Of a DNA stretch of 64,000 nt, positions 1-11,700 are shown in pieces. The position numbers and the translations under genes were made by a program. The stretch is taken from the NCBI RefSeq assembly GCF_964355755.1, contig NC_092674.1:26214001-26278000 (forward strand). The letters are read 5' to 3'. Position 1 is the first letter of the stretch; each line of letters opens with the position of its first letter. Below the pieces are notes generated by a model. That model searched no databases. It saw only the letters and a program-made list of their open reading frames with translations, and had not been told where the DNA came from. Source of the stretch: Antedon mediterranea (taxonomy: Eukaryota > Echinodermata > Crinoidea > Comatulida > Antedonidae).

Positions 1-367
1 TAGGCCTACGTTAACTCAAAAGTTAAAAGAAATAGTGTACAGACCATTGAGCAATATTTACGAATGTGTCCAAACGACTGTCGACTGATCAAGCCACAAC
101 TAAAGAGCTTCATGTTTGTTGAGATGAGCGACTAAAAACGGACGTTGTCCAAATAACTTCCTTTGTAAATAATAACAGTTTGTCTTGCTTCCCGACGGCT
201 AAAATAACTTTTTTTTCCCGGCAGGTATTAGAATGCCTTGTTCTGGATTCACAGGTTCACAAACTTTTATCACGGTCATCATAAAACCGAATAACAGTAA
301 ATTTCAGAATTTATTAATATATTCAAAATCAAGAAAATAAAATCTGATGAACAAAACTTGGAAAATG

Positions 368-389
368 CATGGATTAAGCTTAATCCATG
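368..389. repeat. 22-bp perfect palindrome
   Basis: CATGGATTAAG is followed directly by its reverse complement CTTAATCCATG, with a HindIII-type AAGCTT at the centre. No gene is adjacent. It may be a remnant of a short inverted-repeat element. Confidence 0.8.
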
Positions 390-762
390 GAATATGCTAT
401 TAATTCGTCAATGAGGTATGAGAGGTCTAACTGTATGCTATTATAGCTGATCGGTACTTATTTTTTACATTTTCTCTACAGCTCACTATGCCGGTCGGTT
501 CGTCGGTCGGTCGGCAAACACTAACTCAAATTTTTGCACGCGACTGCAGCCATGTATATGGCCTTGTTTTCAGTTTCATGACAAATTCTGTAATAAAATG
601 TCTTACCACATTAGACACCTGTATCATAGACAAAAATAATACATACGCCGATTATACATTAGACACCTCAGGCAAAAATAATACATGCACCGATAGGCGT
701 CATATGTGTCACTGTATATAGAATTTGCCTGATACTGTGCAAAATGTGGAGATACACCATAG

Positions 763-793
763 TACCATGGAGAAATAAGATTTCTCCATGGTA
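763..793. repeat. 14-bp stem, 3-base loop hairpin
   Basis: TACCATGGAGAAAT and its perfect reverse complement are separated by AAG. The CCATGG core recurs in other palindromes of this window (368-389, 58464-58484), so the hairpins may derive from one dispersed repeat. No function is inferred. Confidence 0.75.
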
Positions 794-1139
794 GTTCAGA
801 GAATCGGCCGACATGTAATTTAATTAAATAAACTTGAGGTTATAAAAATATGGCATACAAAATATTTAAGGAGGCAAATTAATTTATTATGTAAATAAAA
901 AATACTCTGAATTTAGCTTAAACTTGTGCAGTTATAATACAGTAGGCCTACCATTTAATTAAATAACTTAACTAGAAATATAGCATAAAATAATAAATGT
1001 AGACATTTAGAATAGCATTTTAGTAATGCAAATGTTGTATAGAATTATAATAATTGCCATATTATATTATTACACAGAACTAAATCACATCTTATGTAAA
1101 CAAATATTTATCACAGCATCATTAATAATGTAAACAAAT

Positions 1140-1980
1140 ATATAGCAAAAAAATGTAGCATGAAATCATAATGTAAATGTAGCACAGATCCTAATAATGC
1201 AAAATATATATCATGACATCATAATGTACACAAAAAACATGTAACATGATATAATATAAACAATAAATGTAACATGATATAATGTAAACAATAAATGTAA
1301 CATGACATAATGTAAACAAAAATGTAGCATAAAATCATAATTTGAAAAAAATGTAGCATGAAATCATAATGTAAATGTAGCAGAGATCCTAATAATGTAA
1401 AAAAAAATATAACATGAAATCATAATGCAAACAAAACTTAACATGACATCATAATGTAACACAAATTTAGCATGAAATCATAATGTAAACAAAAATTTAG
1501 TATGAAATCATAATGTAAACAAAAATATAGCATGAAATCATAATGTAAACAAAAATGTAGCATGAAATCATAATGTAAAGGTAGCAGGGATCCTAATAAT
1601 GCAAAATATATAGCATGAAATCATAATGTAAACAAAAATGTAGCATGACATCATAATGCAACCAAAATATAGCATGACATAATGCAAACAAAATTTAGCA
1701 TGACATAATGTAATAAAAAAAATGACAATATGTAAAGAAAAATGTTTCATTACATCATTGTATAATAATTTAAACAAAATGTAGCATGAACAGTAGTATT
1801 ACTTACATTCTAATAAAACAAATGTAGCATAACATCATATTAAGTAAACAAAATAGAAATATATCTACAGTACTATCCGAATATGATCACAAGCCTCAAG
1901 TTTATCAACAAAAATGTAGCGCCATGTCAATCAAACACAAAATGTAAAAAATGTAGCAGAAATCATAATATAGTATACTA
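1140..1980. repeat. tandem array, unit about 30 bp
   Basis: A degenerate unit close to CATGAAATCATAATGTAAAC plus AAAAATGTAG recurs more than twenty times with small insertions and deletions. Frames through it (for example 1568-1777 on the minus strand) are by-products of the repeat. The array ends about 100 bp before the 3' end of the lengsin-like gene. Confidence 0.85.
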
Positions 1981-2096
1981 GTCTAGAAATATAGGATAAA
2001 ATATTGAAAAAATATATCTATTTCATTTCAATCTTTTTATATTCAGCAAAATGGAATTATGAATAATTAAGTAACATAATCTATAGACTCAATATT

Positions 2097-3443
2097 TTAC
2101 ATGTATTTAAAGTACTGTTGGAATTCCCATTTGTGTACGTTCTCGATACCAACACCAGCTTGCTGATTGGCTAGCCTTATTTCATGTTCTTTAATAGCGA
2201 CGAAACACTTGGTGAATTCTTCACCGAAAGCATTCCGAATGACCTCATCGTTTAAGAACGCTTCAATCGCGGTTTCCATGGTTATCGGTATCTCTTGCGT
2301 AGATGCAGGAACATCATCCTTCACATATGCAGATCCTGCGACATCATTCGGGAGCGGTAGTTTATTTTTGACACCATCCATTCCTGCAACAATTGTGGCA
2401 GCTAGTACTAAATACGGATTTGAACCTGCACCTCCCATACGATTCTCGATGTACGTACCGCTTTCTCCATTGACCTTCACGCGGAATGCGCATGACCTGT
2501 TGTCAAAACCCCAAGTAGAATTAATTGGCGCGAACGTGTAAGGTGTGTATCTCTTTCTACAGTTTGTGGTAGGTCCCATAAAAAGACTCAGTGCTGGTGT
2601 GTGATGGATCAACCCTGCTAACCAGTGCTTCATAACATCGGATAGGCCATCAGACGAGTTGGCATCATATGAAACACCTTTTTTACACGCTACATCCCAT
2701 AACGAATGATTATAATGGCACGAAGAGCCACTTTTACCCCAATATGGTTTACTCATAAAGGAAGCCATTAAACCATGTTGCTTTGCGATCTCTTTAATTG
2801 AACATCTGTAAGTAAAAGCGTCATCTGCAGCTTTGATTCCAAACGATGGTTTGTACGTTATCTCGTGTTGTCCAGGTCCATATTCGTTTTCTAGACATTC
2901 AAGATCGATGCCAACTTTAGGCAGATCTCGAACTAATTGATGGATGAAGGGAGCACATTCATACATCCTAGTTGTCGATCGTATGTTATAATCATCAGTC
3001 ACTGGCTTCATTGTGGCTGCATCAACGACATAAAATTCATATTCATGAGATGAAAGCAGACTATAACCCAACTTCTTTAGTTCTTCTACTTGTTTCCTGG
3101 CAAGAGTTCTTGGATGTGCAGTCACTTCTTTTCCTTCAAATGTTGGTTCCGTCAAAACTCTAGCAGTATTATCCCACCACGGGATAACTCTAAAAGTGTC
3201 GAGTCCTGGAAACATAACGGCATCAGGGTAGCCCTTTTCTTCATTGTAGCCGGATCCTTTGACTACGTTGGCCAAGGAATCCATACCTAGATGCCCAAGA
3301 TAGAAGTTGAGACCCTTCTCTGCCTTTGACTTAAAGTGACGAGCTGCTATCATTTTTGAGCGAGATATACCAAACATATCGGTTTGTTCAAATCGAACTA
3401 TCTCAATTTGTTTATCTTCAATTTCTTTTAAAATATCTTCCAT
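2097..3443 (-). CDS. LGSN: lengsin-like glutamine synthetase homologue
   Basis: One uninterrupted frame of 448 codons encodes a protein of the glutamine synthetase class I fold, closest in my memory to lengsin (glutamate-ammonia ligase domain containing 1). The beta-grasp N-terminal part covers about residues 5-100 and the catalytic barrel about 105-440. Positions used for metal and substrate binding in true glutamine synthetases are present: HEYEF with E134 and E136, EYGPGQHE with E187 and E194, SCHYN with H243 and N245, KRYTP with R298, NRSCAFR with R316 and R321, and ENR with E333 and R335. Vertebrate lengsin is a lens protein regarded as catalytically inactive; here activity on a glutamate-like substrate cannot be excluded. 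The ATG at 3441-3443 follows a splice-acceptor-like sequence (TTTTTAAATAG), so an upstream non-coding exon is likely. Family assignment is firm; function is inference. Confidence 0.9.
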   Translation of the reverse strand: MEDILKEIEDKQIEIVRFEQTDMFGISRSKMIAARHFKSKAEKGLNFYLGHLGMDSLANVVKGSGYNEEKGYPDAVMFPGLDTFRVIPWWDNTARVLTEPTFEGKEVTAHPRTLARKQVEELKKLGYSLLSSHEYEFYVVDAATMKPVTDDYNIRSTTRMYECAPFIHQLVRDLPKVGIDLECLENEYGPGQHEITYKPSFGIKAADDAFTYRCSIKEIAKQHGLMASFMSKPYWGKSGSSCHYNHSLWDVACKKGVSYDANSSDGLSDVMKHWLAGLIHHTPALSLFMGPTTNCRKRYTPYTFAPINSTWGFDNRSCAFRVKVNGESGTYIENRMGGAGSNPYLVLAATIVAGMDGVKNKLPLPNDVAGSAYVKDDVPASTQEIPITMETAIEAFLNDEVIRNAFGEEFTKCFVAIKEHEIRLANQQAGVGIENVHKWEFQQYFKYM

Positions 3444-3512
3444 CCTTACAATCTATTTAAAAACAATATTATACGGAGCGTTCAATGTTTTTTAATTTGG
3501 TGATATAGAAGA

Positions 3513-3962
3513 TTAAAGGCCAGGTGCGGGCAAAAAATTTCTATTGATCATACATTCCAATAATTGTCGATCTATAGTTTCACCTATGTTTCATAATTTT
3601 TGGAATTTTATTTATGTTACACAAGCTTGTTGAAAATAAGCACTTTCTTATCAGTGGGGGGATAGTTCAAATTACACAGTAAAATCTCTATTCTTTTGTA
3701 CACAAATTTTGTAAATAGAGAGGCATTTTAAAAAGCTATAAAAAATAAACGGTGTGGTAAAAAACGTTATCAGATGACTAAATATAGGTAATATAACTTG
3801 AATATTACATTTCTGATATTTTTATTCAACTTCAGATTTTTATTTTCATGCTATAGCAAAAATTATCCACCGTATATCCACCATCTTTTTTCACCTTCTA
3901 GGGAGTCACCAGACATGTTATTGCATTAGGTTAACAACCTAACTACTGAAAAAAAGTCTTCT
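3513..3962 (+). mobile_element. MITE-like element A, copy 1
   Basis: About 450 bp beginning TTAA then AGGCCAGGTGCGGGC is repeated in inverse orientation at 6428-6855 with high similarity. The far end (near 3950) carries a weaker version of the terminal sequence, so this is probably a non-autonomous inverted-repeat element. It contains no ORF. It lies just upstream of the lengsin-like start. Confidence 0.75.
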
Positions 3963-4339
3963 TGGTTTTTATAGAAGAATTTAGCCAAATTTTGTATTTG
4001 ACCATATTAAGGGAAATTCATATTTTTTCGTATTGATTTCTGTTACTAACATTTTATTTATGTACAATTAACCAAATATTATATTTAAATTCATGCCTGT
4101 ACCTGAGCTTTAAAGGTTAGTAGTAATAGTATTATAGTACTACTCTAATGATTATGCACCCACCAATATCCTTTTATAAAAGAGAAGTGATTTTTGTATT
4201 TTTGTATTTGTGCAGCGAGGCCTGTATTTTTTGTAAGGAAGTAATGAAGGAAAAACATGATATGCCTTTAAAGTACTCAGTACATTATTCACAATTAATA
4301 AATAATAGAGTGCAGTGATGCAACAATAACATACTGCTT

Positions 4340-4727
4340 TTGTTGGATGATGCAATTATAGTCTGCAGCCAGAAATCCAGGTGTTCTGTTCACACGATAA
4401 ATCAGGTTGTATACGAGTCGTAGCAAAATGGATTCGTCTTTTAAAGTTGCAGGCGGAAAAATATGGAATAACTTGCCAGCAGATATAAAACATTCACCCA
4501 CGATTATGTCCTTTAAAGCTAGATACAGATCTCATTTCTTTTCATAACATTTAACTTCCAGTTTTTATTTTTTGTTGCTATTATTATTAATTGTAATTGT
4601 ATAAGATTTAAATTTGTATCCGTTTTTGTCGACAGGACCACAATGTAAAACAAGTTTATTTCTACTTGATTGTGTATTATCCTGTATAAATATGTTGTTA
4701 AATAAATAAATAAATAAATAAAAAAAG
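4340..4727 (+). mobile_element. 5'-truncated LINE 3' end
   Basis: The frame 4428-4547 ends in a peptide containing FKVAGGKIWNNLPADIK, then SFKARYRSHFFS and a stop. This is the typical C-terminus of reverse transcriptases encoded by jockey/CR1/L2-like non-LTR retrotransposons. A roughly 170-bp 3' UTR follows and ends in an (AAAT)n tail at about 4696-4722, the usual 3' signature of such elements. Only the last part of the element is present, so it is a dead copy. Confidence 0.8.
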
Positions 4728-5858
4728 AGGTCTAATTTACTCAATAGGACAGAATTTAATAGTCTATATTTTATTATTAATTAGCTTGCGAGACGTTACA
4801 ACTAATAATAGGTCGCACACACTACTGTACAGCCAGCAGGACACTCTCCTAAACACACATGAAATGGAGGGCCTTGCCTACTATGAACATGGAGGAAAAA
4901 TGTGAACGAGATGAAGAAACCTTAAAAAAAATTAACATACCTTTTTTAATGTTGCTTTCGTCGGTCGGTGTTCTGAAGAAACACAAAATGGTACTACCGT
5001 CTGATCTTTCGCGCACTTTTAAAATACAAACATTTAAACATAACATCAGTGAGTGTGCAAGTATTGTTTAGTGGTTTTGGATCTAATGTACTTGTATACC
5101 ACCCTCAAGAGTCAAGTCAGTCCCTTTATTGATGATTTATAAACCGTATGGTTTTACCGTTATAATATCAATTGAAATATATCTCGACAATGCCGTAATA
5201 ACTCTTGCAATAACAACTGATATTAGGGTATTTTTTTATAGCACAAACCTTTCTGTGTGAACTTCTATTGAAAACTTATGTAAACAAACAAAGAGTGTTC
5301 TCTGTTTTAAGTAAAAAAAATGTAAAAACTAAACGATGTAATGATAATATGATATTAAAAAACAGTCTAAGAGAGATAAAATGTTTTATACTGTATAATT
5401 AATTTATTATTTCTCTAACATCTTTAAATAATTACATAATTTTATAACATTCTTTGTCCATATATTAATGTATTTTTTAAACAATTTGTTAACTATTTTA
5501 TTACAAACACGCATAACCGACTTTACTAATGCCGAACATTTTGCATGTACATATATTATATATTAACATAACATTTGCGTGATTAAAATAAAAGACATTT
5601 AAAATATTGAAAAATATAAAGAGCAAACATTTCTAGAAAAACACAACATGAGTGATCCCAAGGTCGAAGTTCAAATCAGATGTCAGGATTTATTTATAAA
5701 GTTAACTTATAAAAGTCTTTAGTATGAATTTGTGTAGAGCATGGGTGTATCCAGGGGGTTGCTTTTGTGCACACGCTCCCTTTTTGACGATAAGTTAAAA
5801 TTATGACCTACATTTTGATATCTATATCAAACTAGGTTAGCACTTCCCCATTAGGCCT

Positions 5859-6036
5859 TTATGTGACAAATAAAATATTATGTCATATCACTACCATATT
5901 TGGGCAAATCACTACCATATTTGGGCAAATCACTACCATATTTGGGCATATCACTACCATATTTGGGCATATCACTACCATATTTGGGCACATCACACTT
6001 TTTTTGTCAAACCAATTTGATTAGTCTGTTTAGGCT
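5859..6036. mobile_element. R1 element, degenerate, with expanded core
   Basis: The flanks (CTTTATGTGACA on the left, TTTTTTGTCAAACC on the right) match the subterminal parts of the R1 family, but the outer ends have decayed. The core unit ATCACTACCATATTTGGGC is repeated five times in a row, more than in most other copies. Confidence 0.75.
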
Positions 6037-6190
6037 AAGACAATATTAATTTTCTTATTTTTATGCCAAATAAATATCATTATTATGGTTATCATAGCAT
6101 TCTGTGAAAAAAAAAGTCAGCAAAAAAGTAAACTAAAAATTACTAAGAGCAGAACAAACCCTTACCCAATACTTTACCCGCCACCAATTT

Positions 6191-6948
6191 TTAAAGATGT
6201 ATTGTCTCTTGAAACACAAAAAATGAAAAAAAAAAAAAAAAATTCTAATTTTAAATGGACCATATCAAAGTAATATTAAAGTTATTCACTTTAAGTCGAA
6301 AATTCGAGTCAAAAACAACAAGTTTACATAATTAACAGGTAAATTAATTTGATTACATTTCGTCTCTAAAATCGTCACGAGTGAAAGTAAATAAAGATTT
6401 CAAACCATTAGTATGCATTATGCATGACCAGGACGACCTTTTTTCAGTAGTTAGGTAATTAACCTAATGTAATAACATGTCTGATGACTCCCTTGACGGT
6501 GAAAAAAATACAGTGGATAATTTTTGCTATAGCATGAAAATAAAAATCTGAAATTGAATAAAAATATCAGAAATGTAATATTCAAGTTATATTACCTATA
6601 TTTAGTCATCTGATAACATTTTTTACCACACCGTTTATTTTTCATAGCTTTTTAAAATGCCTCTATTTAAAAAATTTGTGTACAAAAGAATAGAAATTTT
6701 ACTGTGTAATTTGAACTAAGAAAGTGCTTATTTTCAACAAGCTCGTGTAACACAAATAAAATCCCAAAAATTATGAAACATAGGGGAAACTAAAGATCGA
6801 TAATTATTGGAATGTATGATCAATAGAAATGTTTTGCCCGCACCTGGCCTTTAATAACTATTATGATACTTTCAAATAACCCACTTTTTTTCAAAATATT
6901 AAACAAAATTTTTTTGTTTAATTAGTCAAAGGGACAATACATCTTTAA
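6191..6948. mobile_element. TTAA-flanked element B with nested element A
   Basis: The outer ends are TTAA-AGATGTATTGTC and its reverse complement GACAATACATCT-TTAA. The same ends and internal sequence recur at 63539-63990. The copy here is interrupted at 6428-6855 by an inverse copy of element A, so B inserted first and A later. No transposase is encoded. TTAA flanks suggest mobilisation by a piggyBac-type transposase (inference). Confidence 0.8.
6428..6855 (-). mobile_element. MITE-like element A, copy 2
   Basis: This is the inverse copy of 3513-3962, nested inside element B. The outer end reads GCCCGCACCTGGCCT-TTAA. Comparison with the uninterrupted B copy at 63.5-64.0 kb shows the insertion point lies between a GCATTAT-like motif and a CATAATAGT-like motif. 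Confidence 0.75.
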
Positions 6949-7374
6949 CAAAACAAGACAAATTATACAAGACAAATATTGAATAAAAATGAAAGAGAGG
7001 GGTATGAATGTTGGATATGAGTAAAATTGTTTAAAAACACCATTTCCTTCCCACTACAAAATTTGTCTCTGAAGATACGGAGACTACTTAATTTGAATAC
7101 AGATTAATTATATCAGTTTTAGTTATAACAGAAACACAAAGGTAAAATATAAGATATATTTACACCAAAAGAAGAACTATGAGTCTCGAAAACATGGCTT
7201 CTAAATTATTTACAAACCAATTCATTTTTTAAATGACTCCTAAAACAATGGCAGTAAAGTAGCACTTTCATAGTTAGATAACTTGTGCTTTTTATACTAT
7301 TAGTATTAGTTATACTGGCTATGGTATAAATATACATTTATATTATTATTATTTAGTTGAGAGCAGAGTCTAGT

Positions 7375-8600
7375 CTCAACAATGTTAAGTGTAGCTTCCA
7401 CAATGATCGAGATAAGTGTAGCCTCCACAATGATCGAGATAAGTCTACCCTCAACATTTATCGAAATAAGTCAGGCCTCAACAATTATTGAGATAAGTCT
7501 AGTCTCAACAATGATTGAGATAAGTCTAACCTCCACAATGATCAAGATAAGCCTAGTCTCAACAATGATCGAGATAAGTCTAACCCCACAATAATCAAGA
7601 TAAGTCTAGCCTCCACAATGATCGAGATAAGTCTAGTCTCAACAATGATCGAGACAAGTCTAGTCCCAACAATGATCGAGATAAGTCTAACCTCAACAAT
7701 GGTTGAGATAAGTCTAGCCTCAACAATGATTGAGACAAGTCTAGCCTCAACAATGATCAAGAAAAGTCTAGCTTCAACAATGATCAAGAAAAGTCTAGCC
7801 TCAACAATGATTGAGATAAGTCTAGCCTCAACAATTATCGAGATAAGTCTAGTCTCAACAATGATCAAGATAAGTCTAACCTCCACAATGATCAAGATAA
7901 GTCTAGCCTCCACAATGATCGAGATAAGTGTAGTCTTAACAATGATCGAGACAAGTCTAGCCTTCACAATGATCGAGATAAGTCTAGTCTCAACAATGAT
8001 CGAGATAAGTCTAACCTCAACAATGGTTGAGATAAGTCTAGCCTCAACAATGATTGAGACAAGTCTAGCCTCAACAATGATCAAGAAAAGTCTAGCCTCA
8101 ACAATGATCGAGATAAGTCTAGCCTCAACAATTATCGAGATAAGTCTAGTCTCAACAATGATCAAGATAAGTCTAACCTCCACAATGATCAAGATAAGTC
8201 TAGCCTCCACATGATCGAGATAAGTGTAGTCTCAACAATGATCGAGACAAGTCTAGTCTCAACAATGATCGAGACAAGTTTAGCCTCCACAATGATTGAG
8301 ATAAGTCTAGCCTCCACAATGATTGAGATAAGTCTAGCTTCAACAATGATCAAGATAAGTCTAGCCTCAACAATGATCAAGAAAAGCCTCAACAATGATC
8401 AAGAAAAGCCTCAACAATGATCGAGATAAGTCTAGTCTCAACAATGATCGAGATAAGTGTAACCTAAAAAATTATCGAGATAAGTGCAGTCTCAACAATG
8501 ATCGAGATAAGTCTAATCTCAACAATGGTCGAGATAAGTCTAGACTAAAGAATGACGCTATAAGTGTAGCCTCAACAAATTACCACACTAATGGAGTCGA
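7375..8600. repeat. 27-bp minisatellite, about 45 units
   Basis: The unit is near CTCAACAATGATCGAGATAA followed by GTCTAGC. Because 27 is divisible by three, both strands stay open for long stretches: 198 codons at 7618-8214 plus, and 222 codons at 7542-8210 minus. The predicted peptides are monotonous nine-residue repeats (TMIEISLAS and its antisense) with no start context or flanking exons, so I treat them as non-coding. The array ends about 170 bp before the 3' end of the MTMR gene. Confidence 0.9.
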
Positions 8601-8769
8601 GTTACTGTAAGTGTACCCTAAAAAATGACCAGAGGTAAGTGAACCTCAATGAAGTGTTCCTTCAATAACAAAGGTAATTGTGAAGTTATGTAATTATTTT
8701 ATTATTTGGCCAAGTGTGGCCAAAACAATAACCAAGCCTCTCATGAAAGGCAACCGAGCTGCACATGGC

Positions 8770-11700
8770 CTATGTTGAATTACCCACAAATGTGTCTTCA
8801 TAACTAAACGTTGAAGACACTGAGACAGGTGACATGGGCGGAGTTGTAGGCGAGGAGGAACCGGTCTTTAATTGTTTGTAACAGGGCCGGCAAACCGGTG
8901 TGGGTCGTTGAGAATAGTGACCAGGTAGTGATGTCTGCTTGTCGATGCAACGTATACAAAAAACATGACCACAACGCCAGCAATGGTACTGAAAAACAAT
9001 CGGAAAGAAATTCGCAAGAATGAAAACTACTCATGAAATTACATAAGCTTAAGTTTAAAAAACACAATTATTACGTAAAAATATTCCAACACTTACCTTT
9101 CTGCTGAAATGATCAAAAGGCGTTGCGCACGAACACTGCCGTATATTTCTGATCCTTTTCCAATCAATGCAAACCGACTCCATCGCTAAGTTTAATAAAT
9201 TTGCCGATAAAATGTCATCGCTATCTGTACTATATCTCGTATTTTCTGTCTGTACTTCTTGCGTCGGTATATGCACTCCATTTTGTGTCATTGTATTTTC
9301 TTTATTTAATTGTTCATCACTTCTTTCATGATTTAATACAGTTCTTTCATCTTCCGTTTCTTCTGTTACGTTCTCTTTAACAAGTTTTACCGGTTTTGTT
9401 TCAGTTTTCTTTCCTAATAACTTCTTAAGTTGTCCTATTTTCTGCAAAACATGATATTATTTTGATTACAGATGTATTGTCTTCCAAAACATGAAAAATG
9501 AAGATTAAAAAACATTAAATCTACTATATTGTAGTTTTAACAAAGTTAATCACTTCCATAGAAAAAAAAAAATAAAAAAAATTATGTTATCACTTATTAA
9601 ATAACAAAAACAGTTAATTTCAAACAAAAATCCATTGGCAGGATAAGTTTTTTCAGGTAAATAATTTTTTTTTCTGATTTTTTGGTCAAAGTGAGTAACT
9701 ACAGTATTATGGGACATTAAAATGCCATATTAAAAAAATAAATATAAAAAATTGTTTTTCAGGGGGACAATATATCTTTAATTGTTATTGCTCTTCTTGT
9801 AAAGAATATACTTATATTCCACATAATTAACATTTGTATGGAAATTCAATGCAGAAACAATTTATATACCCTCACATTTAGAATGGCCACATGGTAAGGA
9901 GAGATGAAATAAATTTATTTTTTATTTAAAAACAATAATACGTACATCTTCAAGAAATTTTTTATGGTCAGAAAGTGATGATGAGCGGTCCTTCATGGCA
10001 CTTAGCACGTCTTGTACAGATTCTCGCGGGTGAAGACCATTCTCAAAGCGGTTGTACATCCCACGCCAAAGTCTAAAATATATGTAAAATAATTTGAGCA
10101 AAAAGTTGACATTCCTTGAGCCCTAAACTCTGTCTACACTATCAAACATTATGTGACAAAAAAGTGTGATGTGCCCATATATGGACATGATGATGTCATA
10201 TAACTACCATATTTAGGTATATCATCACCATATTTGGGCACAAATCGTGTATTAAACAATTAAGCCAATCAAGGTGTTACAGCTAAAGCCTAGATCAGTT
10301 CTAGACAAATCCAGAATTGTACAGATCGACTTATAAACTAATCAGTATAAGAGATTGACTGGTAGGGCATTATTGAAGAAATAGGGCATTATTGAAGAAA
10401 TAATGCCCTAGAAAATATATACAAATTTTGTTTGTTTTGGTGTGTGCATATTACAATACACTTACTTGAACATTTGTGGACTTGTATTTGGTTTCAGAAT
10501 TCCCTTGGTGACTGGATGGTCTCTACGATACAATGGGTTCACATAGTCTGACAAACGATTTTTCATGTAACCCCATAATGAATATGTTCGTTCTGACAAT
10601 CTGCAATAACACAAGATTTAGGTTCATTCATTCATCAGTGGAAAATTACTTCAAATATACAAAAACAATTACAAAGTGTCACATCACTTTCGTACTGTAT
10701 ACTGACAATCATTCAGTGCCCGAACGGCAGATGGGTATGACCAACTAGCCATCCATTCATAGAAGTACTTATGTAGCACCTATCTGTACGGCAACTACAG
10801 AATGTGACCCAAGACATGACCACGACTTTTAGTTGATAGAAGATTGAAAAAATTATTAAGAGTAGTTGTACAGTACGTGGATGAAATATATAAATATTTC
10901 AATAATGTTTACATTCTAGGCATACTAACATTAATGTTAGTATAAAAAATGTTGAGTTAATTTAGATATAAGGACGAAAACCAGGTAAAATTATGTAATA
11001 AAAATTATATATTTCTATGCAAAAATTTGGGCTTCTTTTGTAAGATGAAAAGTTTAGTGTAAAAATATGGACACAAGATTTGAAGTAAAAGCGATGAATT
11101 ACCTAGACTCGCCTCTCTTTTTCTCACAATTGCCAAGAAACGTCCCAAACTGACACGAGTACACATGGTCATGCACTTCCAGTAGGAATCGTTCGTTAAA
11201 CTGGAATGCGCATGGAAACTGCTCCATCAAATGCCAGACGCCCTCTATGAACTGCGTGAACACAGGTGATTGCTCTTTTGAATCAAAATTAATGAGACCG
11301 CATCGATCAAGAAATTTGTGACCAAATGCTAGCCATTCTTTTTCTACTAGTACCTGTAATAAAAGGAAAATATGTTTTTAACCAATCATATGGCAAAGAC
11401 ACACTTAGGCACACCATGGAGATCTATTTTTATACCTCCATGGGCACACAATACAAAATCAACCAATCAAATTGCAAGGATACACTTAGGCACACAATAC
11501 AAAATCAACCAATCAAATTGCAAGGATACACTTAGGCACACAATACAAAATCAACCAATCAAATGGCAAAGATACACTTAGGCACACAATACAAGATCAA
11601 CCAATCAAATGGCAAAGATACACTTAGGCACACAATACAAAATCAACCAATCAAATGGCAAAGATACACTTAGACACAAAATACAAGATCAACCAATCAA

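Larger units (their letters stand above)
1..1139. other. non-coding stretch, no gene seen
   Basis: I see no convincing exon here. The longest open frame (488-721) is low-complexity and resembles no family I know. Visible structure is limited to two short palindromes (368-389 and 763-793, listed separately), a run of GGTC/GTCGG units near 490-515, and the AT-rich approach to the tandem array that begins near 1140. Confidence 0.5.

Noticed and set aside
488-721. 77-codon frame near the window start.
   Set aside because: Thr/Asp-rich low-complexity sequence with internal repetition (ATTAGACACCT twice), no family resemblance and no splice context.
4152-4501. Minus-strand frames of 67-68 codons.
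   Set aside because: They lie antisense to the LINE 3' remnant, whose plus-strand frame ends in a recognisable reverse-transcriptase C-terminus.
5881-5997. Regularly spaced repeat resembling a CRISPR array.
   Set aside because: Units are adjacent with no unique spacers and belong to the core of the R1 element; the genome is eukaryotic.
3513-6855. The inverted copies of element A could be the arms of a single 3.3-kb foldback transposon.
   Set aside because: The right copy is clearly nested inside another element (B), whose intact version at 63.5 kb lacks it. Two independent insertions explain the arrangement better.
7542-8214. Long overlapping frames (198 and 222 codons) as real repetitive proteins.
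   Set aside because: They follow entirely from a 27-bp tandem unit, have no exon context, and continue through obvious unit errors only by frame luck.
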